From Peptostreptococcaceae bacterium (GTDB lineage Bacteria > Bacillota > Clostridia > Peptostreptococcales > Peptostreptococcaceae), in contig JAOARY010000005.1 of the NCBI GenBank assembly GCA_025210335.1, positions 24,304 through 88,303 of the forward strand: DNA of 64,000 bases. Direction: 5' to 3'. The notes below the pieces were generated by a model. That model was not told the DNA's origin. It was given only the letters and a program-made list of their open reading frames with translations, and searched no databases. Positions 7,353-16,616 of the stretch are shown piece by piece. The translations under genes and the position numbers were made by a program. How positions within the stretch are numbered: the stretch's first letter is position 1; every line of letters begins with the position of its first letter.

Positions 7353-7419
7353 ATTTTAAAATTAATTTGTATATAAATATTATTTCATTTCATATATATA
7401 GGTGAAAGGAGATGATAAT

Positions 7420-7644
7420 ATGGCAGTGCAAGAAAAAATATTAGAAACAAACTTAAGAATCAAATATGATATGGGAGTAGATGATAAGGGGAATATAGTA
7501 AGTAGGAATAAAACCTACTCAAACTTTAAAACATCTGCAACAGCTCAAGAATTGAATGATTTTAAAAATCAACTTTTAAAGCTTCAAAAGAACCCTGCAT
7601 TAGAAGTAAAAAGAATTAATGAAAGCCTTATTTATGAAGCCTAA
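7420..7644 (+). CDS. DUF1659 family protein
   Basis: The product has 74 residues. It matches the DUF1659 pattern: a short N-terminal strand, then 'KYDMGVDDKGNIVSRNKTYS' and 'ATAQELNDF'. The family is widespread in Firmicutes, is small and cytosolic, and has no assigned function. ATG 7420 has ribosome binding site AAAGGAG; an in-frame GTG at 7402 lies upstream of that site and is rejected. It lies 42 bp before a DUF2922 gene, the usual partner, and shares its terminator. This pair is usually chromosomal rather than phage-borne, suggesting the phage-like region ends near 7.35 kb. Confidence 0.85.
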   Translation: MAVQEKILETNLRIKYDMGVDDKGNIVSRNKTYSNFKTSATAQELNDFKNQLLKLQKNPALEVKRINESLIYEA

Positions 7645-7686
7645 AGAGATTTAAGAAATGAAAATTAAAAAAATTGGAGGTTTTTG

Positions 7687-7908
7687 ATGATGAAAAAAGT
7701 TTTAGCAATGAAGTTTAATAGGGATGATGGAAGAAAAACAACAATAACTGTGGATGAAATAAGAGAAGATTTGACTAAAGAAAATATACTAGAATTTATG
7801 GATCATGTTGTTACATCTGGGTTATTAACTTATGATGAAGCTTTGATAACTTCAAAGGATTCAGCGCAGCTTGTAACAACATCTGTTGAAGAAATACCAA
7901 TCAATTAA
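7687..7908 (+). CDS. DUF2922 family protein
   Basis: The product has 73 residues and the DUF2922 layout: a leading strand ('VLAMKFNRDDGRKTTITVDE'), 'REDLTKENILEFMDHVV', then a final strand. Function is unknown; the family nearly always accompanies DUF1659, as here. The Shine-Dalgarno TTGGAGG (7674-7680) places the start at ATG 7687 rather than the in-frame TTG at 7684. A terminator follows within 15 bp, so the two small genes form a closed operon. Confidence 0.85.
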   Translation: MMKKVLAMKFNRDDGRKTTITVDEIREDLTKENILEFMDHVVTSGLLTYDEALITSKDSAQLVTTSVEEIPIN

Positions 7909-7921
7909 TAATAAGCAAGAT

Positions 7922-7955
7922 AAAAAAATACTTCATTAATATGGAGTATTTTTTT
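7922..7955 (+). terminator. Rho-independent terminator of the DUF1659-DUF2922 operon
   Basis: The stem AAAAAATACTTCA / TGGAGTATTTTTT has a 6-base loop, then T-rich tail. Confidence 0.85.
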
Positions 7956-8265
7956 ATATGAATTATATCAATAAAAAATAAAATTATATTTATATATACA
8001 TATTAATTATTTTGATGTTACTTTTGTTGATTTTCTTAAATAATAACATGAATACCCATGTGTTAGCAAAATGATTTTGTCGAATTTTAAATAAAGTACT
8101 TATAAATGTAAATAATTGTTACAAAATAGTAAATATCTATTAAGTCTAATGTAATTTTATTTTGCCAAAAAAACAGTATAATCATCATAGAAAGTAATAA
8201 TTATGTATTAAATAACATATATGAATAATAATTATTACTTTAATAAAAAAATAGGGGTGTTAATT
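7956..8265 (+). promoter_or_regulatory. Intergenic region with weak promoter candidate
   Basis: This 310-bp stretch has no convincing gene. A possible promoter is TTGTCG (8077-8082), 18 bases, TATAAA (8101-8106). A lone TATAAT box lies near 8176. Nothing else stands out beyond AT-rich leader sequence. Confidence 0.35.
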
Positions 8266-9618
8266 ATGAAATTAAGAAGAATTGAGAGTTTGGTATTAGC
8301 AGGGGCTATGGTATTAAGTACAGGTTCATTAGTATTTGCAGATTCAAATATCAAAATGGATAATGAGACTAATTTGGAGTATGGTATTATAACAGATTTT
8401 GATTCATCCAAAGAAGGTGCTTTAATAAAAATATTAAATCAAGATGAAAAAATATATTCGAATATGGAGTTGGATTTTGATGAAGATGAATTTTTAGGAT
8501 ATGATAATGAAGATGATTTTAGGAATAGTGATATTATTGGAGATGTAATAAAATATAGTGTAAATACAGATGGAGAAGTAGATTATATAGAAAAAATATT
8601 AGATTTAGATGATGATATGAAATTTGAAATAAATGATATAAAATTTGAAGATAATTATAAAGTTAAAAAAGGAATGTTAACAGATGATATTGAAAATGGA
8701 AAATTAGAATTAGATAATAATAATTTTGATATAAAATCAGATGTTATTATTTTTGATATTTCTGAAGTTGAAAATATAAGTGATATTGAAGATATCGAAA
8801 TATTGTCATTAAAATCTTTAGAAGACAAAGGTGAAGGTGCTCATGTGAATATATTTTATAATGACGATGATGAAGTTGAAATGATGATATTAAATTCGGA
8901 TGATATGGATAAAACAGAATATATAGGATATATTTTGGATGGAAATCAAAAATCAGATAATACTCTTGTAGATATCTATGATATTGATTCAGGGAAAATG
9001 GATGAAGATATAGTAGTAGCTGAATTAAATAGTTCATTAGCAGATGAAAAAGATTATATAAATGCTAAAGAAAGAGCAGTTGTTTATACAAAAAATATAG
9101 ATGGAGAATTAGAGATTTTCACAAATCAACAAGATTTTGAAGATGTTTTTGAGGATAGAGATTATGAATTTGTAACAGGAAAGGTTATAGAAGATAGCTC
9201 ATCAAGAATAAAAATAAAAGATGCAAGTGGAAGAAAAGAATCCATTACATTAAATGCGAATACAGCTACATTCGAAACTGATGAAAAAGTCGACATATCA
9301 GATATTGATACGGATGATATAGTTACAATCATAAAAAAAGGTAAGAAGGCAAAATTAATAAAAATATATGATATGAGTGAAGAATCAGATCAAGAAATAG
9401 CGAAGGAAAATGGATGGGATGAATCTGATGAGGATGAGTATATTATAGATGTAGCAAATGACTTAATTGAAGATGCAAAAGTTATAATAGAAAAAGTAGA
9501 TAATTTAAAGGAATCAAAGAAAAATTTAGAGGATGCGCTAAATAGTAAAGATAAGGATGAGATAAAAGATTGTATAGAAGAAATAAAGGAAGATTTAGAA
9601 TTTATAAATAATCATTAA
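8266..9618 (+). CDS. Secreted acidic protein with repeated beta modules
   Basis: The product has 450 residues. Residues 1-25 form a signal peptide (basic 'MKLRRIESLVLAGAMVL', cleavage after 'LVFA'). The mature protein is strongly acidic and built from short beta-rich units that each begin with a glycine-containing strand and continue with an 'I/V-K-I' strand: 'YGIITDFDSSKEGALIKI', 'KGMLTDDIENGKLELD', 'YIGYILDGNQKSDNTLVDI', 'VTGKVIEDSSSRIKIKDA'. Similar units fill the proteins at 49480-52095 and 53978-56986, so it probably belongs to the same surface system. A C-terminal ~70-residue helical tail follows. ATG 8266 has ribosome binding site AGGGGTG; an upstream in-frame ATG at 8221 lacks one and would spoil the signal peptide. 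There is no SLH domain or sortase motif, so its anchoring is unclear. Confidence 0.7.
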   Translation: MKLRRIESLVLAGAMVLSTGSLVFADSNIKMDNETNLEYGIITDFDSSKEGALIKILNQDEKIYSNMELDFDEDEFLGYDNEDDFRNSDIIGDVIKYSVNTDGEVDYIEKILDLDDDMKFEINDIKFEDNYKVKKGMLTDDIENGKLELDNNNFDIKSDVIIFDISEVENISDIEDIEILSLKSLEDKGEGAHVNIFYNDDDEVEMMILNSDDMDKTEYIGYILDGNQKSDNTLVDIYDIDSGKMDEDIVVAELNSSLADEKDYINAKERAVVYTKNIDGELEIFTNQQDFEDVFEDRDYEFVTGKVIEDSSSRIKIKDASGRKESITLNANTATFETDEKVDISDIDTDDIVTIIKKGKKAKLIKIYDMSEESDQEIAKENGWDESDEDEYIIDVANDLIEDAKVIIEKVDNLKESKKNLEDALNSKDKDEIKDCIEEIKEDLEFINNH

Positions 9619-9783
9619 ATTTATATGATATTTAATGATAAAAATATTTTTATATATTATGATATTTAAACTATATAGAAAATATTTAAAGTTTGGGCTT
9701 GGGATGGCAATTTTCCATATGAAAATAATTAAATAAAGAAGGATTGTAAATACTAAGTAAAAAAGTATTTCATTCGTGATGTT

Positions 9784-9867
9784 AAATAGATATTTGATAC
9801 ATTTTTTATTAGATTTTTAATAATCATATTAGATAAAGAATGTAATATTGAATATCTATTTTTTTTT
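9784..9867 (+). terminator. Long hairpin with T-run, possible terminator of the acidic protein gene
   Basis: AAATAGATATT (9784-9794) pairs perfectly with AATATCTATTT (9851-9861), followed by a T8-9 run. The 56-base interior has a short inner pairing (ACATT/AATGT). It is 165 bp after the stop codon. Confidence 0.5.
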
Positions 9868-10272
9868 GAAAATTATTATCTTAAAAAAATGTAAACAAAG
9901 ACTCATTGAATATAGGAATTATTTATAATAAAATTTAGATTAGAGTGCAAAAATAAAGATGTTTATAATTTATTAATTAAAAATATAAAGAGCTAATATA
10001 AAAAATCAAAAAAGTAGTAAGATCAAGGGATTAAAAAAATAGTAAAAAAATAAATAAAATATTAAAAAAATAACAAAAAAATGATAGAATAGTAAGGTAG
10101 TCTTATAGTTCCTTTGAACTACTACAAAAAAAGCTTATAATAAATAGTAGAAAAATAAATAAAATTTATAAATAAGTAAAAACTTTATTAGCATAATATA
10201 ATAAAAAATATTTGCCAAGAAAAACAAAAGTAGCGGAGAAACTAAAAATAAAAGTAATAAGAAAGGAAGAAA
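9868..10272 (+). promoter_or_regulatory. Leader/promoter region of the glycan operon with phased A-tracts
   Basis: No gene is visible in these 405 bp. A TATAAT box lies at 9924-9929 with a poor -35. Four A7 tracts are centred near 10036, 10047, 10067 and 10078, phased close to the helical repeat, which predicts intrinsic bending. A bulged hairpin (GTAG 10097-10100, TAGTTC 10106-10111, GAACTACTAC 10116-10125) follows. The region then leads into the ribosome binding site of the Wzz gene. Confidence 0.5.
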
Positions 10273-11598
10273 ATGATGAACCAAAATAATAATCAAAATT
10301 ATGATTACGAAGAAATATCATTAAGAGAAATTATAGAAACACTTATAAAAGGCTCTAAAACAATAGCAGTATGTGGACTTATAGGACTTATAATATCGGC
10401 TAGTGTGAGTTATTTTGTATTAGAACCTACATATGAAGCAGAAACACAACTTATGGCATCAACAACTGTTGATAAAATGACAAATACATTAGGAGATGGT
10501 TCTGATGTTGATGAAATATTAGATACAATGTCAAAATACCCATCAATGACAATGGAAACATATAAGGAACAAATCAAAAATCCTCAAATATTAGGATTAA
10601 CAATAGAACAACTTAATTTAAGCGAAAAAGAAATAAGTATTTCAGGTCTTTCAAATATGGTAACCATAAGCAATGCGAAGAATACAAATCTTATAAATTT
10701 AAAAGTAACATATAAAGACCCTGTTCTTGCTACTAAAATCGCAAATACTTTGGCAAATAATTTTACTCAGTATATATCAGAAATGGTAAAGGAAAAGGTA
10801 GCAACATCTTCTAAATTTATTAAAGATCAGATAGATAAAGAAAAGGAACAATTAGACGAGGCTCTTGTAGAACTTAAGGAATTCCTAAAGGAACCAAAGA
10901 GTATGGATGAATTAAAGGGTGAAGTGAGTTCTAAGCTAACTATATTAAATACTTATAAGAATAACGTAACTAATAAAGAATTACAATTAACAACTAAAAG
11001 AGCAGGGCTTAAGGAAGCTAAGGCAAAATTAGAGCAAATAAATCCTACAATAAAGACTACAAAGTCACTTGCAAATGATGCATTATTATCACAAGTAGCA
11101 ACGGAGAGTAATATGGGACTTAATGAAACATCAAATATACTTATAAATGATGAAGAAGTAAATCCTGTGTATATTCAATTAGAATCAAAGATAGCTAATT
11201 ATGAAATTGATATAGCATCACTTCAAACAGAAATAAGTACAACCAAAACACAGATTAAAAAGATAGAAAAGGAATTAGAGGAAGCTAGAGTTCTTCTGGC
11301 GGATAAATCATATAAGGATACACTTATAAATAATAAAGTGGATTTGGCACAAGGAACATATGATTCATTCCTTAATAAGTATGAAACAACAACTATTGCA
11401 GAGTCGGCAGAAGCAGGGAAGTCAGCTATAATGATAGCATACCAAGCAACAATACCTTCTAAACCAGTAGGGCCAAGAAAGGCACTTAATATGGCTATAG
11501 GTCTTATACTTGGAACAATACTTGGAGTATTTGCAATATTTATAAGAGCGTATTGGGAAAATACTTCAGATGAATCAACTTTAACTAAAAATAAATAA
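10273..11598 (+). CDS. Wzz-type polysaccharide chain-length regulator
   Basis: The product has 441 residues. A transmembrane helix at ~30-50 and another at ~405-424 bracket a long extracytoplasmic domain, much of it coiled coil (~190-350). Just before the second helix is the proline motif 'PSKPVGPRK', typical of Wzz/polysaccharide co-polymerases. There is no cytoplasmic BY-kinase domain, and no separate kinase gene nearby. It sets the chain length of polymers made by Wzy. It is the first gene of the glycan locus, with ribosome binding site AAAGGAAG. ATG 10273 or 10276 could be the start. Confidence 0.85.
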   Translation: MMNQNNNQNYDYEEISLREIIETLIKGSKTIAVCGLIGLIISASVSYFVLEPTYEAETQLMASTTVDKMTNTLGDGSDVDEILDTMSKYPSMTMETYKEQIKNPQILGLTIEQLNLSEKEISISGLSNMVTISNAKNTNLINLKVTYKDPVLATKIANTLANNFTQYISEMVKEKVATSSKFIKDQIDKEKEQLDEALVELKEFLKEPKSMDELKGEVSSKLTILNTYKNNVTNKELQLTTKRAGLKEAKAKLEQINPTIKTTKSLANDALLSQVATESNMGLNETSNILINDEEVNPVYIQLESKIANYEIDIASLQTEISTTKTQIKKIEKELEEARVLLADKSYKDTLINNKVDLAQGTYDSFLNKYETTTIAESAEAGKSAIMIAYQATIPSKPVGPRKALNMAIGLILGTILGVFAIFIRAYWENTSDESTLTKNK

Positions 11599-11694
11599 AA
11601 AAAAGATGAAAAAATCCGTTATAAAAGCATAATTTATTTACTTAGTAGGTGATTTTTATAATATTATACTTGTGATAATTAAGGGGGTTGCATT

Positions 11695-14600
11695 GTGGAA
11701 GGTGAAGTTAGTTCAAATGTGCATAATAAAATAAAAAATAAATTAAATATAGATGATATAATTCTTAAGCTTACAATGTTAATGCTTATATTAGCACCGC
11801 TATTTAGAGGGCTTTTCTTTGAACAAGAAAGATCGTATTTTCATATAGCTAGCTTTGTATTAGTGCTTGTATACATGATAGTAAAATTAAGAATGAATGA
11901 GTTTAAATTAATTAAATCTAAGTCTGATTTATTTGCGTTTTTATTAATGCTTATATATATAATAAGTATTAGTTACGCAGTTGATAAAAGAGCATCTATT
12001 ATTGAAGCTATTAAATATGTTAATTATTTTGTGATATATATACTTATTAGAAATCTAGCAAAAACGAAAAAGCAACATGATATAGTTATAAATTCACTAC
12101 TATTTGGTGGATTTGTAGTAACTATGATTGGTATACTAGCAGGAATGGGGATAGTTGAATATAATGGAGCTGTTATGGGAAATAGAATTAGTTCAACATT
12201 CCAATACCCAAATGCCCTAGCTTCTTATTTGTTAGCTCTTTATGTTATAACAATAGGAAAGTCTTTGGTAACTGAAAATAAAAAGATAAGACTTGTATAT
12301 ATGAATTTGGCAAATATTTTCATTTTCACATTTATATTAACTTATTCCAGAGGTATGTGGTTACTTTATCCAATAATTTTGATAATGTACTTTGTGCTTA
12401 TTAATAGAGAGTATAAATTAAGAACAATTAAGTATAATGTAGTAACAAATATAATATCAGTACCATCAGCGTTCTTATTTGCAAGCAAGATGCAAGAACA
12501 AAATCAAGCTAAATTAATAGGAATATTTCTTATTTCAATGGGAATTTTTACAATGGTTGCAATGATATCTTTTAAATTCGAAAAGAAGATAGAAAAGATA
12601 TCTCTAAAGAAGATAGTAGTATCTATAGTTAGTATATCAATAATATTTTCGGGAGCTATAGCTTTTTTAATAAATCAAACTGGTCCAGTGTTACTAAAGA
12701 ATGATACAAATGAAGATAAATGGACCACTTTCTATAGAAATATGTACGAATTAAATCCAAATGAAAAATATACGTTAAACATTGAGTATGAAGTACTAAA
12801 CACAGAGTTAAAACCTTATGCAGGGCGGATAAGAGTTTTAGGGATTGATAAAAACAATAGAATAGTTAACACTGTGTTAAATAAATATTTAAAATTAGAC
12901 AAAAATGATGATGGTAATTATAAGATTTATAATAGTACTGATACTGATGATGTGGTTATAAATTTTAAGGAGATTGAGAAACAAGAAGAAAAGGATAGGA
13001 TAAAATACTTTAGGTTATATTTGGAAAATTATTATGCGGATACTTCTATGAATATTAAGAAAGTAACAATAGCAAATGAAACAGGAGCGTTTATTAAGGA
13101 TGTAAAGTTAAAGCATAAATATATACCAGAATCAATTGCCAGAAGGATTGAATCAATAGGTGTTAAAGATGATAGTGCAGATGCGAGGATAACATTTTAT
13201 GAAGATGCATCAAAGATAATTAAGGATAATTTTGTAATAGGAACTGGTGGAGGTGGCTGGAAGGCGATTTATAGAAAATACCAGTCGTATAATTATGCAG
13301 CATCGGAAGCTCATAATTATTATATGCAGTTATTTATAGAAGTTGGTTTAATAGGTTTTATAATGTTTATAGGTCTTATTTTATCTATTTTTATTATGTG
13401 CTATAAGATTTATAAAAAGATTTATAATGATTTAAAGCTTGATTATGATTTTGTAGAATTTAATACTATTAATAAATCTTTATTGATAGCTATAATAATT
13501 ATATTAGCACATGCTACACTTGATTTTGATTTATCATTAACTGCTTTTACGATAATATTATTTGCTTTAATAGGTTTAGTAGTTTCAAATTATGAAGAAG
13601 ATAATATTTTTAAATTAGAGATTAGCAAAATTAATTTCCAAAATATTGTAAATTTTATTACTATAGCTTTAATTTTGGTTAATTTAGGTCTGATATCTTC
13701 TTTTAAAATAGCTAACATAAATGCTATAAGTGCGGCTAAGTTGTTTAAAGAAGATAAGTATAAGTCATTAGAAAAATTAGAGATAGCTTCCAAATTAGAT
13801 TTTGTGAATGTTCATTATAAGAATGATCTTTCTAAGATGAATCTAGAGATGTTTAAGGAAACAAAGGATGATAAATATTTCAGTAAGTCTCAAAATTTGA
13901 TGAAAGAATCCATTACCCTATTGCCAAATGATTTTAGCACTCTAAAGACTGCAAGTTTCTATTATCTTAGTATAGGAAATATTGAAAAAGGGTTAAGCCT
14001 AGCTGATAAGTTGGTAGAAAGACAGCCCCTTAACATAGAAGGGTATAAGATAAAATGTGATGCATATCTTTATGGGTATTCTTATTACATAAATAACTTA
14101 AAAGATATAAATACAGCAAAAAAAATAATAACTAAAGCTTTAAATATAAAGGACGAGATAGAAAAAGCAAAAGAAAAAAATGTGAGATTATTCGCGCAAG
14201 ATAAAAATCTTATATATAAATTAGGATTTATACAGTTTAACTATAGCAGCATAAATGATAAAATATGCTATAAAATACCAAGAATGTATAGATTGAAAAA
14301 TGCTTATTATTTTGATGTAGATTTAAATGAGGATAATAAATTAGATTATTTTAATATTACAAATGGACAAATGGGTGATTTAGTTTATGAGAAAAAAACT
14401 GATCACATAAGATTAATAAATAAAAAGGAAAGAGAAAGTTTTTTATACACATATTTATTTAGTTTTGAAGCAAATAAAGAATATGATGTTAAATTGAAGT
14501 TAAGAAAGGATGTTAAACCTGAAACTTTAAATATATCAGTATATTCTTCTGATTTGAAGAAAACTATATCTAAAAATGTGAAAATTAGCAAATGTGATGA

Positions 14601-14733
14601 AGGATATTATATATATTCTTTAGATTTTAAAACTGATGGAGAGATAGGAAAGAATAACTACATTAAAATTACACATAAAGGAAATGATAATGGATTTATT
14701 GATTTATATGAATTAATAGTATTTGAAAAATAA
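11695..14733 (+). CDS. O-antigen ligase/WsfB-type glycan transferase with TPR and carbohydrate-binding-like domains
   Basis: The product has 1012 residues, far longer than a standard WaaL (~400). Several membrane helices occupy residues ~25-330. An inserted beta-rich extracytoplasmic domain (~335-490) precedes the ligase signature 'GTGGGGW' and 'ASEAHNYYMQLFIEVGLIGF' (~520-560; the histidine is typical of Wzy_C proteins). After further helices, ~680-840 are TPR-like helix pairs, and ~870-1012 form a second beta-sandwich-like domain. In Gram-positives the best precedent is WsfB, the S-layer O-glycan:protein transferase of Geobacillus and Paenibacillus. GTG 11695 has ribosome binding site AAGGGGG. 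It could instead be a polymerase, but a separate Wzy lies at 20757-22082. Confidence 0.75.
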   Translation: MEGEVSSNVHNKIKNKLNIDDIILKLTMLMLILAPLFRGLFFEQERSYFHIASFVLVLVYMIVKLRMNEFKLIKSKSDLFAFLLMLIYIISISYAVDKRASIIEAIKYVNYFVIYILIRNLAKTKKQHDIVINSLLFGGFVVTMIGILAGMGIVEYNGAVMGNRISSTFQYPNALASYLLALYVITIGKSLVTENKKIRLVYMNLANIFIFTFILTYSRGMWLLYPIILIMYFVLINREYKLRTIKYNVVTNIISVPSAFLFASKMQEQNQAKLIGIFLISMGIFTMVAMISFKFEKKIEKISLKKIVVSIVSISIIFSGAIAFLINQTGPVLLKNDTNEDKWTTFYRNMYELNPNEKYTLNIEYEVLNTELKPYAGRIRVLGIDKNNRIVNTVLNKYLKLDKNDDGNYKIYNSTDTDDVVINFKEIEKQEEKDRIKYFRLYLENYYADTSMNIKKVTIANETGAFIKDVKLKHKYIPESIARRIESIGVKDDSADARITFYEDASKIIKDNFVIGTGGGGWKAIYRKYQSYNYAASEAHNYYMQLFIEVGLIGFIMFIGLILSIFIMCYKIYKKIYNDLKLDYDFVEFNTINKSLLIAIIIILAHATLDFDLSLTAFTIILFALIGLVVSNYEEDNIFKLEISKINFQNIVNFITIALILVNLGLISSFKIANINAISAAKLFKEDKYKSLEKLEIASKLDFVNVHYKNDLSKMNLEMFKETKDDKYFSKSQNLMKESITLLPNDFSTLKTASFYYLSIGNIEKGLSLADKLVERQPLNIEGYKIKCDAYLYGYSYYINNLKDINTAKKIITKALNIKDEIEKAKEKNVRLFAQDKNLIYKLGFIQFNYSSINDKICYKIPRMYRLKNAYYFDVDLNEDNKLDYFNITNGQMGDLVYEKKTDHIRLINKKERESFLYTYLFSFEANKEYDVKLKLRKDVKPETLNISVYSSDLKKTISKNVKISKCDEGYYIYSLDFKTDGEIGKNNYIKITHKGNDNGFIDLYELIVFEK

Positions 14734-14759
14734 TAAAATTATTGTAGGAGATGATGAAT

Positions 14760-15974
14760 GTGAACAATTCTAGAAAAATACAATTTTCACCACCTGATAT
14801 TACAGAAGAAGAAATTGCTGAAGTTGTTGAAACATTGAAGTCTGGTTGGATTACAACTGGACCAAAAACTAAACTGTTTGAAAAGAAAATTGCTGAATAT
14901 TGTACAACATCAAAAGCAGTTGCATTAAATTCTGCAACAGCAGCTATGGAGATGACATTAAGATTTTTAGGTGTTGGTCCAGGTGATGAAGTTATTACAT
15001 GTGCATACACATATTCAGCATCTGCTAGTGTTATTACACATGTAGGTGCAAAAGTAGTTCTTGTGGATTCAGGAGTTAATTCTTTTCATATAGATTATGA
15101 TGCAATTGCAAATGCGATAACAGATAAGACTAAAGTTATTATTCCAGTTGATATTGCTGGTGTAATGTGTGACTATGATAGAATACTTGAAATAGTGAAA
15201 AGTAAAAAAGATATATTTAAAGCAAATAATAAAATTCAAGAAATTTTTGGAAGGGTTATAATTCTGGCAGATGCAGCACATTCAATAGGTGCTATATATA
15301 AGGGGAGAAAGAGTGGTTCGGTTGCTGATTTTACATGTTTTTCTTTTCATGCAGTAAAAAATCTGACAACTGCTGAAGGAGGTTTGGTTACATGGAAAAA
15401 TATCAATGAATTAGAAAATGAAGATATTTATAGAGAGTATATGCTACTTTCACTCCATGGTCAATCAAAAGATGCACTATCAAAAACAAAGTTGGGAGCA
15501 TGGGAATATGATATTTTAGCTCCGAATTATAAATGTAATATGACGGATATTATGGCATCTTTGGGATTGGTACAACTAAGAAGATATCCTGAAATTTTAG
15601 AAAAAAGAAAGAAACTTATTGAAAAATATAGTTCATTATTAAAAGATTTGGATGTGACTCCTTTAAATCATTATTCAAAAGATTATATTTCTTCAGGTCA
15701 CTTGTATTTATTAAATATAGATTATAAGGAAGAAATTTTTAGAAATGATATTATAACAAAATTAGCTCAAGTAGGAATTTCAACAAATGTACATTATAAA
15801 CCACTTCCGATGCATACCGCTTACAAAAATTTAGGTTTTAAAATAGAGAATTATCCAAATGCATTTAATATGTATAAAAATGAAATTACACTACCGTTAC
15901 ACACTTTATTGGAAAACGAGGATGTAGAGTATATTGTTGATAAATTTAAAGAAGTATTAAATGAAACTAATTGA
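14760..15974 (+). CDS. DegT/DnrJ/EryC1 PLP-dependent sugar aminotransferase (PglE/LegC-like)
   Basis: About 404 residues. The family motifs are clear: 'SGWITTGPKTKLFEKKIA', 'NSATAAMEM', the PLP-phosphate/aspartate motif 'DAAHSIGA', and the Schiff-base lysine (about residue 200) in 'SFHAVKNLTTAEGG'. It should aminate C4 of a UDP-4-keto-6-deoxy-HexNAc made by the PglF-like dehydratase at 34999-36909. The acyltransferase at 16606-17331 would then acylate the product, giving a UDP-bacillosamine-type sugar. Start choice is uncertain: ATG 14751 abuts the Shine-Dalgarno AGGAG (14746-14750), while GTG 14760 has a normal 9-bp spacer and is preferred. It lies 26 bp after the ligase gene and 12 bp before the initiating transferase. 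Confidence 0.85.
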   Translation: MNNSRKIQFSPPDITEEEIAEVVETLKSGWITTGPKTKLFEKKIAEYCTTSKAVALNSATAAMEMTLRFLGVGPGDEVITCAYTYSASASVITHVGAKVVLVDSGVNSFHIDYDAIANAITDKTKVIIPVDIAGVMCDYDRILEIVKSKKDIFKANNKIQEIFGRVIILADAAHSIGAIYKGRKSGSVADFTCFSFHAVKNLTTAEGGLVTWKNINELENEDIYREYMLLSLHGQSKDALSKTKLGAWEYDILAPNYKCNMTDIMASLGLVQLRRYPEILEKRKKLIEKYSSLLKDLDVTPLNHYSKDYISSGHLYLLNIDYKEEIFRNDIITKLAQVGISTNVHYKPLPMHTAYKNLGFKIENYPNAFNMYKNEITLPLHTLLENEDVEYIVDKFKEVLNETN

Positions 15975-15986
15975 TGAGGTGAAGAT

Positions 15987-16616
15987 TTGAATTATAAATT
16001 TTTTAAGAGGTTATTTGATTTAACACTAGGAATTATAGCTTTGCCATTTTTTATACTATTCTTAGTGATAATTGCACCAATTATATATTTTGAGGATAGA
16101 GGTACTATATTTTATAATGCATACAGAATGGGGAAAGATGGAAAGATATTCACTATGTATAAATTAAGATCAATGAAGGTAGATGCACCTGATTTAAGAA
16201 ATGAAGATGGCTCAACATTTAATGCAGAAAATGATCAAAGACTTACTAAAATTGGAAAATTAATAAGGGAAACTAGTTTAGACGAATTGCCACAAATAAT
16301 AAATATAATAAAAGGTGATATGAGTATAATTGGACCAAGACCTGATTTGCCAGAACATGAGGCTTTTTATGAAAATAACGAGCATCGAAAACTTGAAATT
16401 AGACCAGGTTTAACTGGCTATAATCAAGCTTACTTTAGAAATACTATTCAATGGAAAGATAGAATTAAAAATGATATTTATTATATTGATAATATGAGTG
16501 CATGGATGGATTTGAAAATTTTTTTTAAAACAGTAAAATCTGTTATTTGCAGAAAAGATGTTTTTATAAAAAATAATGATGAGAGTAAGAATGGTGATAA
16601 AAATAATGTTAAATAA
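15987..16616 (+). CDS. Undecaprenyl-phosphate sugar phosphotransferase (PglC/WcaJ-C type)
   Basis: The product has 209 residues, the size of minimal monotopic transferases such as PglC. A single N-terminal membrane helix ('LGIIALPFFILFLVIIAP') is followed by 'YRMGKDGKIFTMYKLRSM', the catalytic acidic pair in 'ETSLDELPQIIN', 'KGDMSIIGPRPDLP' and 'RPGLTGYNQA'. It should transfer a sugar-1-phosphate from a UDP-sugar to undecaprenyl phosphate and so start the repeat unit. Its size and the neighbouring sugar genes suggest UDP-diNAcBac or a relative as substrate. The start is TTG 15987 after GAGGTGAAG. The 3' end overlaps the next gene by 11 bp. Confidence 0.9.
   Translation: MNYKFFKRLFDLTLGIIALPFFILFLVIIAPIIYFEDRGTIFYNAYRMGKDGKIFTMYKLRSMKVDAPDLRNEDGSTFNAENDQRLTKIGKLIRETSLDELPQIINIIKGDMSIIGPRPDLPEHEAFYENNEHRKLEIRPGLTGYNQAYFRNTIQWKDRIKNDIYYIDNMSAWMDLKIFFKTVKSVICRKDVFIKNNDESKNGDKNNVK

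Noticed and set aside
8747..9037. 96-residue His/Tyr-rich minus-strand open frame
   Set aside because: Antisense shadow of the acidic secreted protein.
9619..10272. c-di-GMP or other riboswitch in the long leader of the glycan operon
   Set aside because: I could not place any conserved riboswitch core; only a small bulged hairpin and A-tracts are visible.
11695..14733. Evidence for a Gram-negative host (WaaL-like ligase, Wzx/Wzy)
   Set aside because: SLH proteins, DUF1659/DUF2922, Gram-positive ribosome sites and absence of LPS core/lipid A genes fit a Firmicute; WsfB-type ligases occur there.
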